DNA from: Hydrogenophilales bacterium 12-61-10
GTDB lineage: Bacteria; Pseudomonadota; Gammaproteobacteria; Burkholderiales; Thiobacillaceae
Assembly: GCA_002279795.1 (NCBI GenBank)
Contig: NCCT01000003.1
Coordinates: forward strand, 1 to 44,937
Length of the DNA stretch: 44,937 bases
Direction of reading: 5' to 3'
Of this stretch, positions 37,437 to 44,937 are shown one piece after another. How positions within the stretch are numbered: the stretch's first letter is position 1; each line of letters begins with the position of its first letter. Made by a program: the position numbers and the translations under genes. A model generated the notes under the pieces. It did not search any database and was not told the origin of the DNA. It was given only the letters and a program-made list of their open reading frames with translations.

Positions 37437-40400
37437 CGCTGACGCTCGGACGCAAGCTCAAGATTCGCGCCATGGTTCACGTGGCCGGGGAGCCCATCCC
37501 CAACTTCTGGCCGATGCGCACCTTCATTCACCACAACCCGCTGTTCGGCCTGGAAAAGCTGCCGTTCGAGCAGGCCGTCGCCGAGGGCGAGCGTCTGTTC
37601 CACGCGCGCGGCTTCCTGCCGCGTGCCGAGAACCAGCGCTATCTCGCCGACGGTCGGGTCGACACCGCCACGCTCGAAGCCGGTATTGCGCGCTTCCTCG
37701 CGGGCCGCTCCGGGATCGCCGGACTCGACACCGCGCGCCTGCTGTACACGCTGACGACGGCCGTCGAGCGGCCGCTGACCGCTGCCCGTTCGCTCACCGA
37801 CGCGCGCGCGGTACACGCCGCGCTCGCCGGCAAGCCGATGCCGGCCGATCTGCCCGACGCGGCGCGGCTGCGCGATGCGCTCGACCACGCGGTCGACGCG
37901 AAGACGCCGGTCTACGTCACGCTCGACCGCCTGTACGGCAGCACGCTGGGATCAAGCTTGGACGAACTGGTGATCAAGGGCTGTCTCGATTTCTTCGACG
38001 AAGGCCAGTCGGTGTGGCAGATGCCGGGGCGCGAGCAGGGCCTGTTCTGCGCCTGGAAAGCCATCGCCCAGCACAACCTGCGGCTGTTCCTGCGCGGCAT
38101 CGAAATCAAGCAGATCCTCGCTGTCTCCGACACGCCCGAAGGCGTCATCGCGTACGTGATGGACGCGCTCGGCGTGCCCGAGGAACACTGGATCGAATAC
38201 TTCACCGCCGAGCTGACGCGGCTGCATGGCTGGGCTGGCTTCATCCGCTGGCGCGCCGGCGCCAAACACTATTACTGGGCGCGGCGTTACCCGGCTGACC
38301 TGGTCGATTACCTCGCGATCCGCCTCACCCTCGGTCTCGCGCTGATCAACGAATACGCCCGCCGCAAGAAGGCGCCGGCTACCCTCCCGGCGCTGATAGA
38401 CCTGGCGCATGGCCGCCCCGGCGAGGTTTTCCTGCGCGCCGAACTGCACGCTGGCCGGGTGCTGCCGGCGCTGGCGCACAAGGTCGAAGACGCGCTCGCC
38501 AGCCGCGGCACGGCGCGCATCGACGCGCTTTTGCCGGACTACCTGCGGCAGCGCCGCGACGCCGAAGCGCGCACCCTGGCCGATGGGTTGAAGGCGCTCG
38601 CCATCCGCGCCAGCTGCGACGACGCGCTGCTGCGACTCAACGTCGCCGCGCTCGGCGAACTCGTCGCCGCTGTAAGCGAATTCGAGGCCGTCGAAGGACC
38701 GCTGTGGCTGCGTGCGATGGAAGCTCACTATCGGGCTGGCCTGCTTGCCGGCATCGATCTCTCGCCGTCGCCGGCGCGCGACAAGCGGCCGTTCGCCCAG
38801 TTGCTGTTCTGCATCGACGTGCGCTCCGAGCGCATCCGCCGCCACATCGAGGCGGTCGGCGACTACCAGACCTTCGGCATCGCCGGCTTCTTCGGCGTCC
38901 CGGTCAGCTTCGTCGGCCTCGACAAGGGCAGCGAGACTCATCTCGCGCCGGTCGTCGTCACGCCGAAGAACCTGGTGCTCGAACTCGGCATCGCGCGCAA
39001 CACCGACGAAGAAGCCTTCGTCTCCGCGCTGGAGCACGTGTTCCACGACCTCAAGGCGTCGGTGCTCGCGCCCTTCGTCACCGTCGAGGCCATCGGCCTT
39101 CTGTTCGGTCTCGACATGTTTGGCAAGAGCCTGGCGCCGCTCGCCTACAACCGCTGGCGGCAGAAGCTCCATCCCGACCAGCCCGACAGCCGCCTGCTGC
39201 TCGACAAGCTGACGCTGGAACAAGCCGACTCGATCATCCGTTCCGTGCAGCGTGCGCTGATCGTGCGCGCCATCCACAGCGAACTGAAGATCACCCGCGA
39301 AGCGATCACCGACGAAATGATCCGCGAGCTGCGTGAAACCGCGCTGCGACACCGCGAGGGCGCGACCGGCTTCGCCCGCCACTTCGGGCTGCACGAGGAA
39401 AGGGAGCGCTCGTTTATCGACCGCCTGCGCCGCGTCTATCGCATCAATCGCGGCGCCGCCCAGTTGCAGCTCGAACAGCTGGGCCGTATCGGCTTCTCGC
39501 TCGACGAGCAGGTGCGTTTCGTCGTCACCGCGCTGAAATCCATCGGTCTCACCCAGGGCTTCTCGCGTTTCGTCCTGTTGTGCGGCCACGGCAGCATGTC
39601 GGAGAACAATCCCTACGAGTCGGCGCTCGATTGCGGCGCCTGCGGCGGCAACCACGGCCTGGTCAGCGCGCGCGTGCTGGCGCAAATTGCCAACAAGCCA
39701 GCGATCCGCGAACGCCTGCGGCCGCAGGGCATCGACATCCCGGACGACGCCTGGTTCGTCCCCGCGTTTCACAACACCACCACCGACGAACTGCGCCTGT
39801 ACGAACTCGATCTGTTGCCGCCGGCGCATCTGGTTTATGTCGACCGCCTTACCAACGGTCTCAGTGCGGCGTCGCGGCTGTGCGCCGCGGAACGCATTCC
39901 CACGCTCGACTTCGAGCCAGGCTCGCGCGAGGCGCATCCTGAGGTCAAGCGGCACGAAGCCAGCCCGCGCGAGGCCTACCGCATCGCCCGGCGCAACGCC
40001 ATGGACTGGTCGCAGGTACGGCCCGAATGGGGACTGTCGAAAAACGCCGCCTTCATCATCGGCCGGCGCGACGTGTCGCGCGCGCTCGACCTCGAAGGCC
40101 GGGTTTTTCTCAACTCCTATGACTGGCGCTGCGACCCCAAGGGCCGCCTGCTGGAAAATATCCTTGCCGGCCCGCTCGTCGTCGGCCAGTGGATCAACAT
40201 GGAGCACTATTTCTCTGCCGTCGACAATCAGCACTTCGGCAGCGGCAGCAAGGTCTACCATAACGTCGCCGGCCGCTTCGGCGTGATGACCGGCAACCTC
40301 TCCGACCTGCGCACCGGCCTGCCGTCGCAGACCGTGTTGAAGGACGGCCGGCCGTATCACCAGCCGATGCGCCTGCAGACGCTGATCGAAGCGCCGTTCG

Positions 40401-40579
40401 AGCACGCCCGCCGCGCCATCGATGCCGTGGCCCATGTGCGTAACCTGGTCCGCAATGGCTGGGTGCGTCTCGTCATTGTCGATCCTGAAACCGGGCTCGC
40501 CCATCTCTATGAAGAGGGTGTCTGGCAGGTGTTTCCGCTGCCGAAAACCGTCGTGTCATCCGAGGAAGTCAACGCATGA
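37433..40579 (+). CDS. dabA: DabA, beta-CA-like subunit of DAB inorganic carbon pump
   Basis: 1048 residues (DUF2309 family) from a GTG that overlaps the previous stop, with GGAGG six bases upstream. The open frame runs further back, but that part overlaps the preceding gene and has no family match. The zinc site seen in DabA is present: Cys460 and Asp462 in CIDVRSE, then His719 and Cys734 in HGSMSENNPYESALDCGACG, with spacing as in characterised DabA. The enzyme is thought to hydrate CO2 vectorially to bicarbonate, energised by DabB. This is the long, carboxysome-associated form. Its stop overlaps the PII-like start (ATGA). Confidence 0.95.
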   Translation: MTLTLGRKLKIRAMVHVAGEPIPNFWPMRTFIHHNPLFGLEKLPFEQAVAEGERLFHARGFLPRAENQRYLADGRVDTATLEAGIARFLAGRSGIAGLDTARLLYTLTTAVERPLTAARSLTDARAVHAALAGKPMPADLPDAARLRDALDHAVDAKTPVYVTLDRLYGSTLGSSLDELVIKGCLDFFDEGQSVWQMPGREQGLFCAWKAIAQHNLRLFLRGIEIKQILAVSDTPEGVIAYVMDALGVPEEHWIEYFTAELTRLHGWAGFIRWRAGAKHYYWARRYPADLVDYLAIRLTLGLALINEYARRKKAPATLPALIDLAHGRPGEVFLRAELHAGRVLPALAHKVEDALASRGTARIDALLPDYLRQRRDAEARTLADGLKALAIRASCDDALLRLNVAALGELVAAVSEFEAVEGPLWLRAMEAHYRAGLLAGIDLSPSPARDKRPFAQLLFCIDVRSERIRRHIEAVGDYQTFGIAGFFGVPVSFVGLDKGSETHLAPVVVTPKNLVLELGIARNTDEEAFVSALEHVFHDLKASVLAPFVTVEAIGLLFGLDMFGKSLAPLAYNRWRQKLHPDQPDSRLLLDKLTLEQADSIIRSVQRALIVRAIHSELKITREAITDEMIRELRETALRHREGATGFARHFGLHEERERSFIDRLRRVYRINRGAAQLQLEQLGRIGFSLDEQVRFVVTALKSIGLTQGFSRFVLLCGHGSMSENNPYESALDCGACGGNHGLVSARVLAQIANKPAIRERLRPQGIDIPDDAWFVPAFHNTTTDELRLYELDLLPPAHLVYVDRLTNGLSAASRLCAAERIPTLDFEPGSREAHPEVKRHEASPREAYRIARRNAMDWSQVRPEWGLSKNAAFIIGRRDVSRALDLEGRVFLNSYDWRCDPKGRLLENILAGPLVVGQWINMEHYFSAVDNQHFGSGSKVYHNVAGRFGVMTGNLSDLRTGLPSQTVLKDGRPYHQPMRLQTLIEAPFEHARRAIDAVAHVRNLVRNGWVRLVIVDPETGLAHLYEEGVWQVFPLPKTVVSSEEVNA

Positions 40580-40902
40580 ACAAGCTCAATCTGAACCCGC
40601 TCAAAAAGCTGGAAATCATCATCGAAGGTGCCCATCAGGAATTCGCCACCGACCAGCTCGATCGCGCCGGGGTCACCGGCTACACCATCGTCGGTAATCT
40701 CTCCGGCAAGGGCAGCCACGGCTTCCATGAAGGCCACCTGATGTTCAATGAGGAAGCCGTGCTGATCATGATCATCGTCGCCGTGCCGGCGGAACTGGTC
40801 GAGCCCATCCTCGAAGGGTTTGAGCCCTTCTTTGAGAAGCATACCGGCGTGGTGTTCATCTCCGACATCCAGGTCAGCCGGCTGGTCAAGTTCAAGCACT
40901 GA
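40576..40902 (+). CDS. Carboxysome-associated PII-like protein (CPII type)
   Basis: 108 residues with the ferredoxin-like fold of PII signal proteins: KKLEIIIEGAHQEFATDQL, a T-loop-like part (TIVGNLSGKGSHGFHEGH) and VVFISDIQVSRLVKF. CPII from Thiomonas, encoded beside similar genes, binds adenine nucleotides and bicarbonate, so a role in gating DAB or the neighbouring transporter is likely. It is the last gene of the coupled dabB-dabA chain. Confidence 0.9.
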   Translation: MNKLNLNPLKKLEIIIEGAHQEFATDQLDRAGVTGYTIVGNLSGKGSHGFHEGHLMFNEEAVLIMIIVAVPAELVEPILEGFEPFFEKHTGVVFISDIQVSRLVKFKH

Positions 40903-40935
40903 CGCCGGATCGCATTTTCGAACCTATAATCGCCC

Positions 40936-41757
40936 ATGGACGTCAACTCGCTCACCAAAAAACTCCTGTTCAACACCGTCCGCGTCGACACCGTGCTCGA
41001 CGACGACAGCGAGGGCTCGGGCACCGCCTTCGTGGTAAGCCATGCGCACCCGCGCGGTATCCATAGTTTCGTCGTCACCAACCGGCACGTCGTCGAGGGG
41101 GTCAAGCGCGGCGGCCTGGTTTTCACCCAGGGGCACAATGGCCAGCCCCTTCTGGGGCAGCGCTTCCAGCTCAATATCGACGACTTCACCGCGGCGTGGT
41201 TCATGCACCCCGACCCCGAGGTCGATCTCGCGGTGATTCCGATGCGCCCGCTCGAAGCCGCTGCGCGCGATCAGGGCGTCGAGCTTTACTACCATGCCAT
41301 CGACAGCAAGCTCGTGCCGGACGCGCAGGGCTGGAACGCACTCGACGCGCTTGAGGAAGTCCTGTTCGTCGGTTATCCGAGCGGCGTCTGGGACGAGGTC
41401 AATCTGATGCCGATCATGCGCCGCGGCACGACGGCGACGCCGATGATGCTGAATTTCGAAGGGCGCAACGAATTCCTGATCGACGCTGCCGTCTATCCCG
41501 GTTCCAGCGGCAGTCCGGTCTTTCTGTACGAACCGGACACTACCCGCCGCGCTGCGAGCCGTCCGCGTTTCCTGTTCGCCGGCGTGATCGCGGCGGTTTT
41601 TTTCCGCGAAGAGGAAAACCACCTGGTCGCGGCACCGGTGCCGGCCAATTACAGTGGCTCGGTTATGGGATCGGAAATGATCGACCTCGGCCTGGTCATC
41701 AAATCGCAGGCCGTTGTCGACGCGATCGACGCCTACCTGCGCAAATGGGCCGAATGA
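40936..41757 (+). CDS. Trypsin-like serine protease, no signal peptide
   Basis: 273 residues with a chymotrypsin-fold triad: His51 in VVTNRHVVEG, Asp97 in DPEVDLAVIPM and Ser191 in YPGSSGSPVF. No signal peptide or membrane helix is visible, so it is probably cytoplasmic, and there is no PDZ domain, unlike DegP/HtrA. It begins 33 bases after the PII-like stop on the same strand and may share the transcript. A link to carboxysome or DAB turnover is only positional. Confidence 0.88.
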   Translation: MDVNSLTKKLLFNTVRVDTVLDDDSEGSGTAFVVSHAHPRGIHSFVVTNRHVVEGVKRGGLVFTQGHNGQPLLGQRFQLNIDDFTAAWFMHPDPEVDLAVIPMRPLEAAARDQGVELYYHAIDSKLVPDAQGWNALDALEEVLFVGYPSGVWDEVNLMPIMRRGTTATPMMLNFEGRNEFLIDAAVYPGSSGSPVFLYEPDTTRRAASRPRFLFAGVIAAVFFREEENHLVAAPVPANYSGSVMGSEMIDLGLVIKSQAVVDAIDAYLRKWAE

Positions 41758-41791
41758 CATGGCCGGCCCACCCAACAATTCTCGAGGCAAC

Positions 41792-42091
41792 ATGGACAAA
41801 CTGACCTATACCGGCTTCAACGCCGATACCCACGGCATCACCCAGCTCGGACGCGTTGTACTCGACGCCTGGCTGTTCGACCTGATTCCCGCTGAAGAGG
41901 ATTGTGCCGGCTGGAACAAGCAGCGCTTGCAAGGGCTGATGAACGACATTGAAAAGCGGTGGGATGAATACGGCAATCTGCCGAGCCGCCTGCCGCCCGA
42001 ACTGCTGGCGCGCCATACCGAGCTTTATCAATGGGCCACCGAACGCGCGCGCACTCGCGGCTGGGATCCCGAACTCGGCGACGAGGACTGA
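41792..42091 (+). CDS. Small conserved-looking protein of unknown function
   Basis: 99 residues from MDKLTYTGFNADTHGITQLG, with GAGG four bases upstream; an ATG 11 codons earlier is possible. It is acidic and soluble, with helical predictions (QRLQGLMNDIEKRWDEYG, PELLARHTELYQWATERA) and a Trp-rich end (RTRGWDPELGDED). I do not recognise a family. It follows the protease gene by 34 bases on the same strand. Confidence 0.75.
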   Translation: MDKLTYTGFNADTHGITQLGRVVLDAWLFDLIPAEEDCAGWNKQRLQGLMNDIEKRWDEYGNLPSRLPPELLARHTELYQWATERARTRGWDPELGDED

Positions 42092-42103
42092 GTTTCGTCA
42101 AGC

Positions 42104-42126
42104 AGCGGGGTGGCTTCAGCCCCGCT
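42104..42126. terminator. Hairpin between convergent genes
   Basis: AGCGGGG (42104-42110) pairs with CCCCGCT (42120-42126) between the unknown gene and the convergent MBL gene, overlapping the latter's last codons. There is no T tract, so it is a weak candidate. Confidence 0.3.
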
Positions 42127-42754
42127 CGTCCGCCACAAACGGATTCTCGCGGCGCTCGTGGCCGAAGGTCGACATCGCGCCATGCCCCGGCGCAAAGCGC
42201 ACGTCGTCGCCTAGCGGAAACAGCTTTTCCCGAATCGCCCGGATCAAATCCGCGTGCTTGCCGCGCGGGAAGTCAGTGCGACCGATCGCCCCCTTGAACA
42301 GCACATCGCCGACAAAGGCGAGCTTGTCGCCGCGTTCGTAAAACACCACATGGCCGGGGGTGTGACCGGGGCAATGCAGCACCTCGAAACGCAGCGTGCC
42401 CACCGTCACGCAATCGCCGTCTTCCAGCCACTGGTCGGGGCTAAATGCCACCGCCGGTGGAAACCCGAACAGCTCGGCCTGCTGCGGCAGCAGGTCGAGC
42501 CAGAACTGTTCCTCGCGCTGCGGACCGATGATGGGAATGCCGAGTGCATCGCGCAGTTCCACCGCGGCGCCGACGTGGTCGAGATGGCCGTGAGTGAGCA
42601 GGATTTTTTCCAGCGTGAGGCCGCGCGATTGCACTTCGGCCAGCAGGCGTTCGGCCTCTCCGCCTGGATCGATCAGCGCCGCGCGACCCGCCGCGTCCCA
42701 CACCAGCGAGCAGTTTTGTTGATACGGGGTGACGGGGAGAATGGTAAATTCCAT
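42116..42754 (-). CDS. MBL-fold metallo-hydrolase (glyoxalase II-like)
   Basis: 212 residues of the metallo-beta-lactamase fold. THGHLDH (HGHLDH at 55-60), the later CPGHTPGH, FVGDVLF and APGHG supply the metal-binding His and Asp residues. This subgroup includes glyoxalase II-like thioesterases and related YcbL-type enzymes; the substrate is not known. It is divergent from the thioredoxin/HEAT gene, with starts that almost touch. Confidence 0.92.
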   Translation of the reverse strand: MEFTILPVTPYQQNCSLVWDAAGRAALIDPGGEAERLLAEVQSRGLTLEKILLTHGHLDHVGAAVELRDALGIPIIGPQREEQFWLDLLPQQAELFGFPPAVAFSPDQWLEDGDCVTVGTLRFEVLHCPGHTPGHVVFYERGDKLAFVGDVLFKGAIGRTDFPRGKHADLIRAIREKLFPLGDDVRFAPGHGAMSTFGHERRENPFVADERG

Positions 42755-43412
42755 GCACCCATTATCGCCCCATCAGCCCATGCCCGCACCCGACGCCCTG
42801 CTCCTCGTTTCCACCCACTGCCCGCATTGCCCGGCGATGCTGATGGCACTGTCCGACCTGTTGAAGCAGGGCGTGATCGGCCGCCTTGAAGCGGTCAACC
42901 TCGAACAGCGCCCCGAAGCCGGACAGGCGCTCGGCGTGCGCACGGTGCCGTGGCTGCGCCTCGGCCGCATTGAACTCGCTGGCGCGCACAGCAAAGCCGA
43001 ACTCGCCGACTGGGCCGCCAAGGCCGACAGCGAAGCCGGCATCGCCGACTGGTTCCACCTGCTGCTAAAGGAAGGCCAGTTGCCCCGCGCGCAGGCGCTG
43101 ATCGAATCCGATCCTGCGCTGCTGGCGGCGGTGCTGCCTATCGTCGGCAATGTCGACGCAAGTTTGAATGTGCGCCTCGGCGCGGGCGTGCTGCTGGAAG
43201 AATATGCCGGCAGCGACACCCTGCGCGCGCTGCTGCCGCGCCTTGGCGAGCTGTCGCAACACGCCGATGCGCGGGTGCGCGCCGACGCCTGCCACTATCT
43301 CGGCCTGACGCAAGACCCCGCCGCGAAACGCTGGCTGGATAGGCGCGTCAGCGATCAGGATGCCGAAGTGCGTGAGATTGCGGCGGAGAGTTTGCAGGCT
43401 ATTTCGGGGTAG
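42753..43412 (+). CDS. Thioredoxin-like domain fused to HEAT-type repeats
   Basis: About 219 residues from MHPLSPHQPMPAPD; an internal ATG at 42780 is equally possible, as neither has a clear ribosome binding site. A thioredoxin-fold start has the redox motif CPHC in LLLVSTHCPHCPAM and the cis-Pro region VRTVPWLRLG. From about residue 110 come helical repeats (NVRLGAGVLLEEYAG, ARVRADACHYLGL, AEVREIAAESLQAI) of HEAT type. The combination suggests a redox protein that binds a partner. I do not know its target. Confidence 0.85.
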   Translation: MHPLSPHQPMPAPDALLLVSTHCPHCPAMLMALSDLLKQGVIGRLEAVNLEQRPEAGQALGVRTVPWLRLGRIELAGAHSKAELADWAAKADSEAGIADWFHLLLKEGQLPRAQALIESDPALLAAVLPIVGNVDASLNVRLGAGVLLEEYAGSDTLRALLPRLGELSQHADARVRADACHYLGLTQDPAAKRWLDRRVSDQDAEVREIAAESLQAISG

Positions 43413-43431
43413 ATGCTCACGGAGGTGTTGC

Positions 43432-43920
43432 ATGCTGGGGAAATGTCTTTGCGGGGCGGTCGGGTTCGTGGTGTCTGGCACGTTGCCGAATATTTATCAG
43501 TGCCACTGTTCGTTGTGTCGCAAGTCAACGGGTGCTTTTGCCAATGCCGCGCTTATCGTCCCTGGCAGCCAGTTTCAATGGGTCAGCGGGCAGGGCTGCA
43601 TCAACTCGTATGAAAATGAAAGCGGCTACCGCTCAGACTTCTGTGCGAAATGTGGAAGTCCGCTGCCCAACCCTCTCGAGGGCAGAACCGGCTACTGGGG
43701 GCCCGTTGGCCTGCTGGAAGGCAAGGCCGATCTGGAAGTTGCTGCGCACATGCATGTGGGATCAAAGTCTTCCTGGGAGGTGATCGCCGCAGGCGGAACT
43801 CACTATCAGGACGCGCCTGCTCTGGACTGTCTGCTCCCGCTTCTTCGTAAAAATCTGGCTGCCGGTGCTTGTCGTGCTCCGATTCCGGAGTCGGGTCATC
43901 TGGAGCCTCCGCTCAATTAA
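43432..43920 (+). CDS. GFA/CENP-V family zinc protein
   Basis: 162 residues from MLGKCLCGAV, with GGAGG six bases upstream. Zinc-binding Cys are present: Cys5 and Cys7 (CLCGAV), CHCSLC at 24-29 and CAKCGSP at 71-74. The family is named after glutathione-dependent formaldehyde-activating enzyme, but many members have no proven activity. Confidence 0.9.
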   Translation: MLGKCLCGAVGFVVSGTLPNIYQCHCSLCRKSTGAFANAALIVPGSQFQWVSGQGCINSYENESGYRSDFCAKCGSPLPNPLEGRTGYWGPVGLLEGKADLEVAAHMHVGSKSSWEVIAAGGTHYQDAPALDCLLPLLRKNLAAGACRAPIPESGHLEPPLN

Positions 43921-43953
43921 TTCATCCGTTCTTCTTTATCGAGAAAGCCAACC

Positions 43954-44418
43954 ATGAATACCCCCCTTTTTGCCAGCCTCGCCATCGCATTAACCGGTTT
44001 GCTCGCACAAGCCGCCCATGCCGAACCCGCCCCGTCCGCCGCGCTCAAAAGCGGCAAGCAGGTTTACAACGAAACCTGTTTTGCTTGCCACGACAGCGGG
44101 GTGGCGCAAGCGCCGCGGTTCAGGAACAAGGCCGACTGGGCGCCGCTCATCGAGGAAGGCCAGGGCATTCTGACGGCGCATGCCTGGGTCGGCGTTCGCG
44201 CCATGCCTGCCAAGGGCGGCAAGCCGGAACTCAGGCTGACGGAGTTTGCTCGTGCGGTGGCCTATATGGCCAGCCAGTCGGGCGGTGACTGGAAAGACCC
44301 CGACGCCAGAATGATGAAAAAAATCCGCCATGAGGCGGAGGAGCGGCTGGAGAAATCGATCAAGGAGATGCAGGCGATGAAAAAAGAGCTGCATCGCCTG
44401 AACGAAACGGACGACTGA
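43954..44418 (+). CDS. Cytochrome c5-type protein with C-terminal coiled coil
   Basis: 154 residues. A signal peptide probably cleaved after AHA (residue 23) sends it to the periplasm. One heme c site, CFACH at 42-46, and the distal Met84 in VRAMPAKGG fit the class I cytochrome c5 group. A helical, charged tail of about 40 residues (MMKKIRHEAEERLEKSIKEM and on) follows the heme domain and is not part of the usual fold. A role in electron transfer during sulfur oxidation is possible. Confidence 0.92.
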   Translation: MNTPLFASLAIALTGLLAQAAHAEPAPSAALKSGKQVYNETCFACHDSGVAQAPRFRNKADWAPLIEEGQGILTAHAWVGVRAMPAKGGKPELRLTEFARAVAYMASQSGGDWKDPDARMMKKIRHEAEERLEKSIKEMQAMKKELHRLNETDD

Positions 44419-44542
44419 AGGGGCCGGCTGGCGCGTGATCCTGGTGTCGTCACCGCAAGACTATCCCGGGGGGGTCGATACCGCAGCTCATGGCATTGGC
44501 GGATAATGCCCGGCTCGCTCACCCAACAGACGCCCACGCCGC

Positions 44543-44937
44543 ATGCAAAAAGAAGTCAAGGAACAAGCCCAGTACGCCATCGTGGCGTCGGTCCAGTTGC
44601 CGGGGGTGAGCGATGTCGAATTCGAGGCGTCGCTGACCGAACTGCGCGAACTGGCCAAGACGCTGGGGTTCACGGTCACCCGCACCTTCACCCAGAAACG
44701 ATCCGGCTTCGACTCGACGGCGTATCTGGGCGTGGGCAAGCGGCAGGAGATTCGTCGTTTTGTCGGCGGCAAAGACGATGAAGAGATCGAATCCGCCGAA
44801 GAACCGCAGAACCCCCTGCACCGCCTATCCAATTTCGTCGAGGGTCTGGACGACGCGGTCTCGCCCTATCCGATCGACGCCCTGTTCGTCGACCACGAAA
44901 TTTCGCCGTCGCAGGCGCGCCACCTCGAAAAGGAGGT
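44543..44937 (+). CDS. hflX: GTPase HflX, N-terminal part, cut by window end
   Basis: The first 131 codons of a longer gene from the ATG of MQKEVKEQAQ. LGFTVTRTFTQKRSGFDSTA, YLGVGKRQEIRR and DALFVDHEISPSQARHLEKE match the HflX N-terminal domain (GTP-binding ribosome-associated protein). An acidic insertion (GGKDDEEIESAEEPQN) separates the two halves. The G domain lies beyond the window, so function cannot be checked. Confidence 0.8.
   Translation, partial: MQKEVKEQAQYAIVASVQLPGVSDVEFEASLTELRELAKTLGFTVTRTFTQKRSGFDSTAYLGVGKRQEIRRFVGGKDDEEIESAEEPQNPLHRLSNFVEGLDDAVSPYPIDALFVDHEISPSQARHLEKE

Noticed and set aside
37952-40504. 850-codon minus-strand frame opposite dabA
   Set aside because: It mirrors dabA codons and has no recognisable domain or start signal.

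Overview
The window is a carbon-fixation island from a GC-rich chemolithoautotrophic proteobacterium. It most resembles a sulfur-oxidising betaproteobacterium of the Thiobacillus/Thiomonas type. This rests on a form II RuBisCO beside a form IA carboxysomal RuBisCO, a carboxysome-type PII-like protein, a PEP-CTERM protein and the overall gene order. No marker gene in the window fixes the genus.

Layout. (1) 1-4742: form II RuBisCO cbbM followed by its activase pair cbbQ and cbbO, with repeat-rich spacers. (2) 4743-6358: a lower-GC patch with a PD-(D/E)XK-like protein, two small GIY-YIG proteins, dispersed-repeat fragments and an attC-like half-site. (3) 6359-11641: a membrane diguanylate cyclase, DUF4398 and OmpA-type lipoproteins, a PEP-CTERM protein and a Gly-zipper/OmpA lipoprotein. 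(4) 11887-17903: a universal stress protein, a broken Kef-type antiporter, a P-type cation ATPase and a decayed Sel1-repeat gene. (5) 17926-33075: divergent cbbR, then a full alpha-carboxysome cluster (cbbL, cbbS, csoS2, csoSCA, csoS4A, csoS4B, three csoS1 genes, a ferritin-like gene, acRAF, mcdA, mcdB, a second cbbQ and cbbO, csoS1D). (6) 33144-40902: inorganic carbon uptake, with a SulP transporter and a DAB-type operon (dabB, an uncharacterised membrane gene, dabA, PII-like gene). (7) 40936-44937: a cytoplasmic trypsin-like protease, a small unknown gene, an MBL hydrolase, a thioredoxin/HEAT protein, a GFA protein, a cytochrome c and the start of hflX.

How it fits together (family knowledge plus inference). 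DAB and possibly SulP load the cytosol with bicarbonate, perhaps tuned by the PII-like protein. CsoSCA dehydrates bicarbonate to CO2 inside a shell of CsoS1, CsoS4 and CsoS1D organised by CsoS2. Form IA RuBisCO fixes the CO2, helped by acRAF and the second CbbQ/CbbO. McdA/McdB space the carboxysomes. The form II enzyme with its own CbbQ/CbbO would serve when CO2 is high or oxygen low. CbbR probably controls the carboxysome operon from paired inverted repeats upstream of cbbL.

Most of the machinery is recognisable. The less-described parts are the coupled membrane gene between dabB and dabA, the long N-terminal extension on the carboxysomal CbbQ, the structured or G-rich spacers around both cbbQ/cbbO pairs, the twin hairpins between cbbS and csoS2, and the protease and small unknown gene next to the DAB operon.
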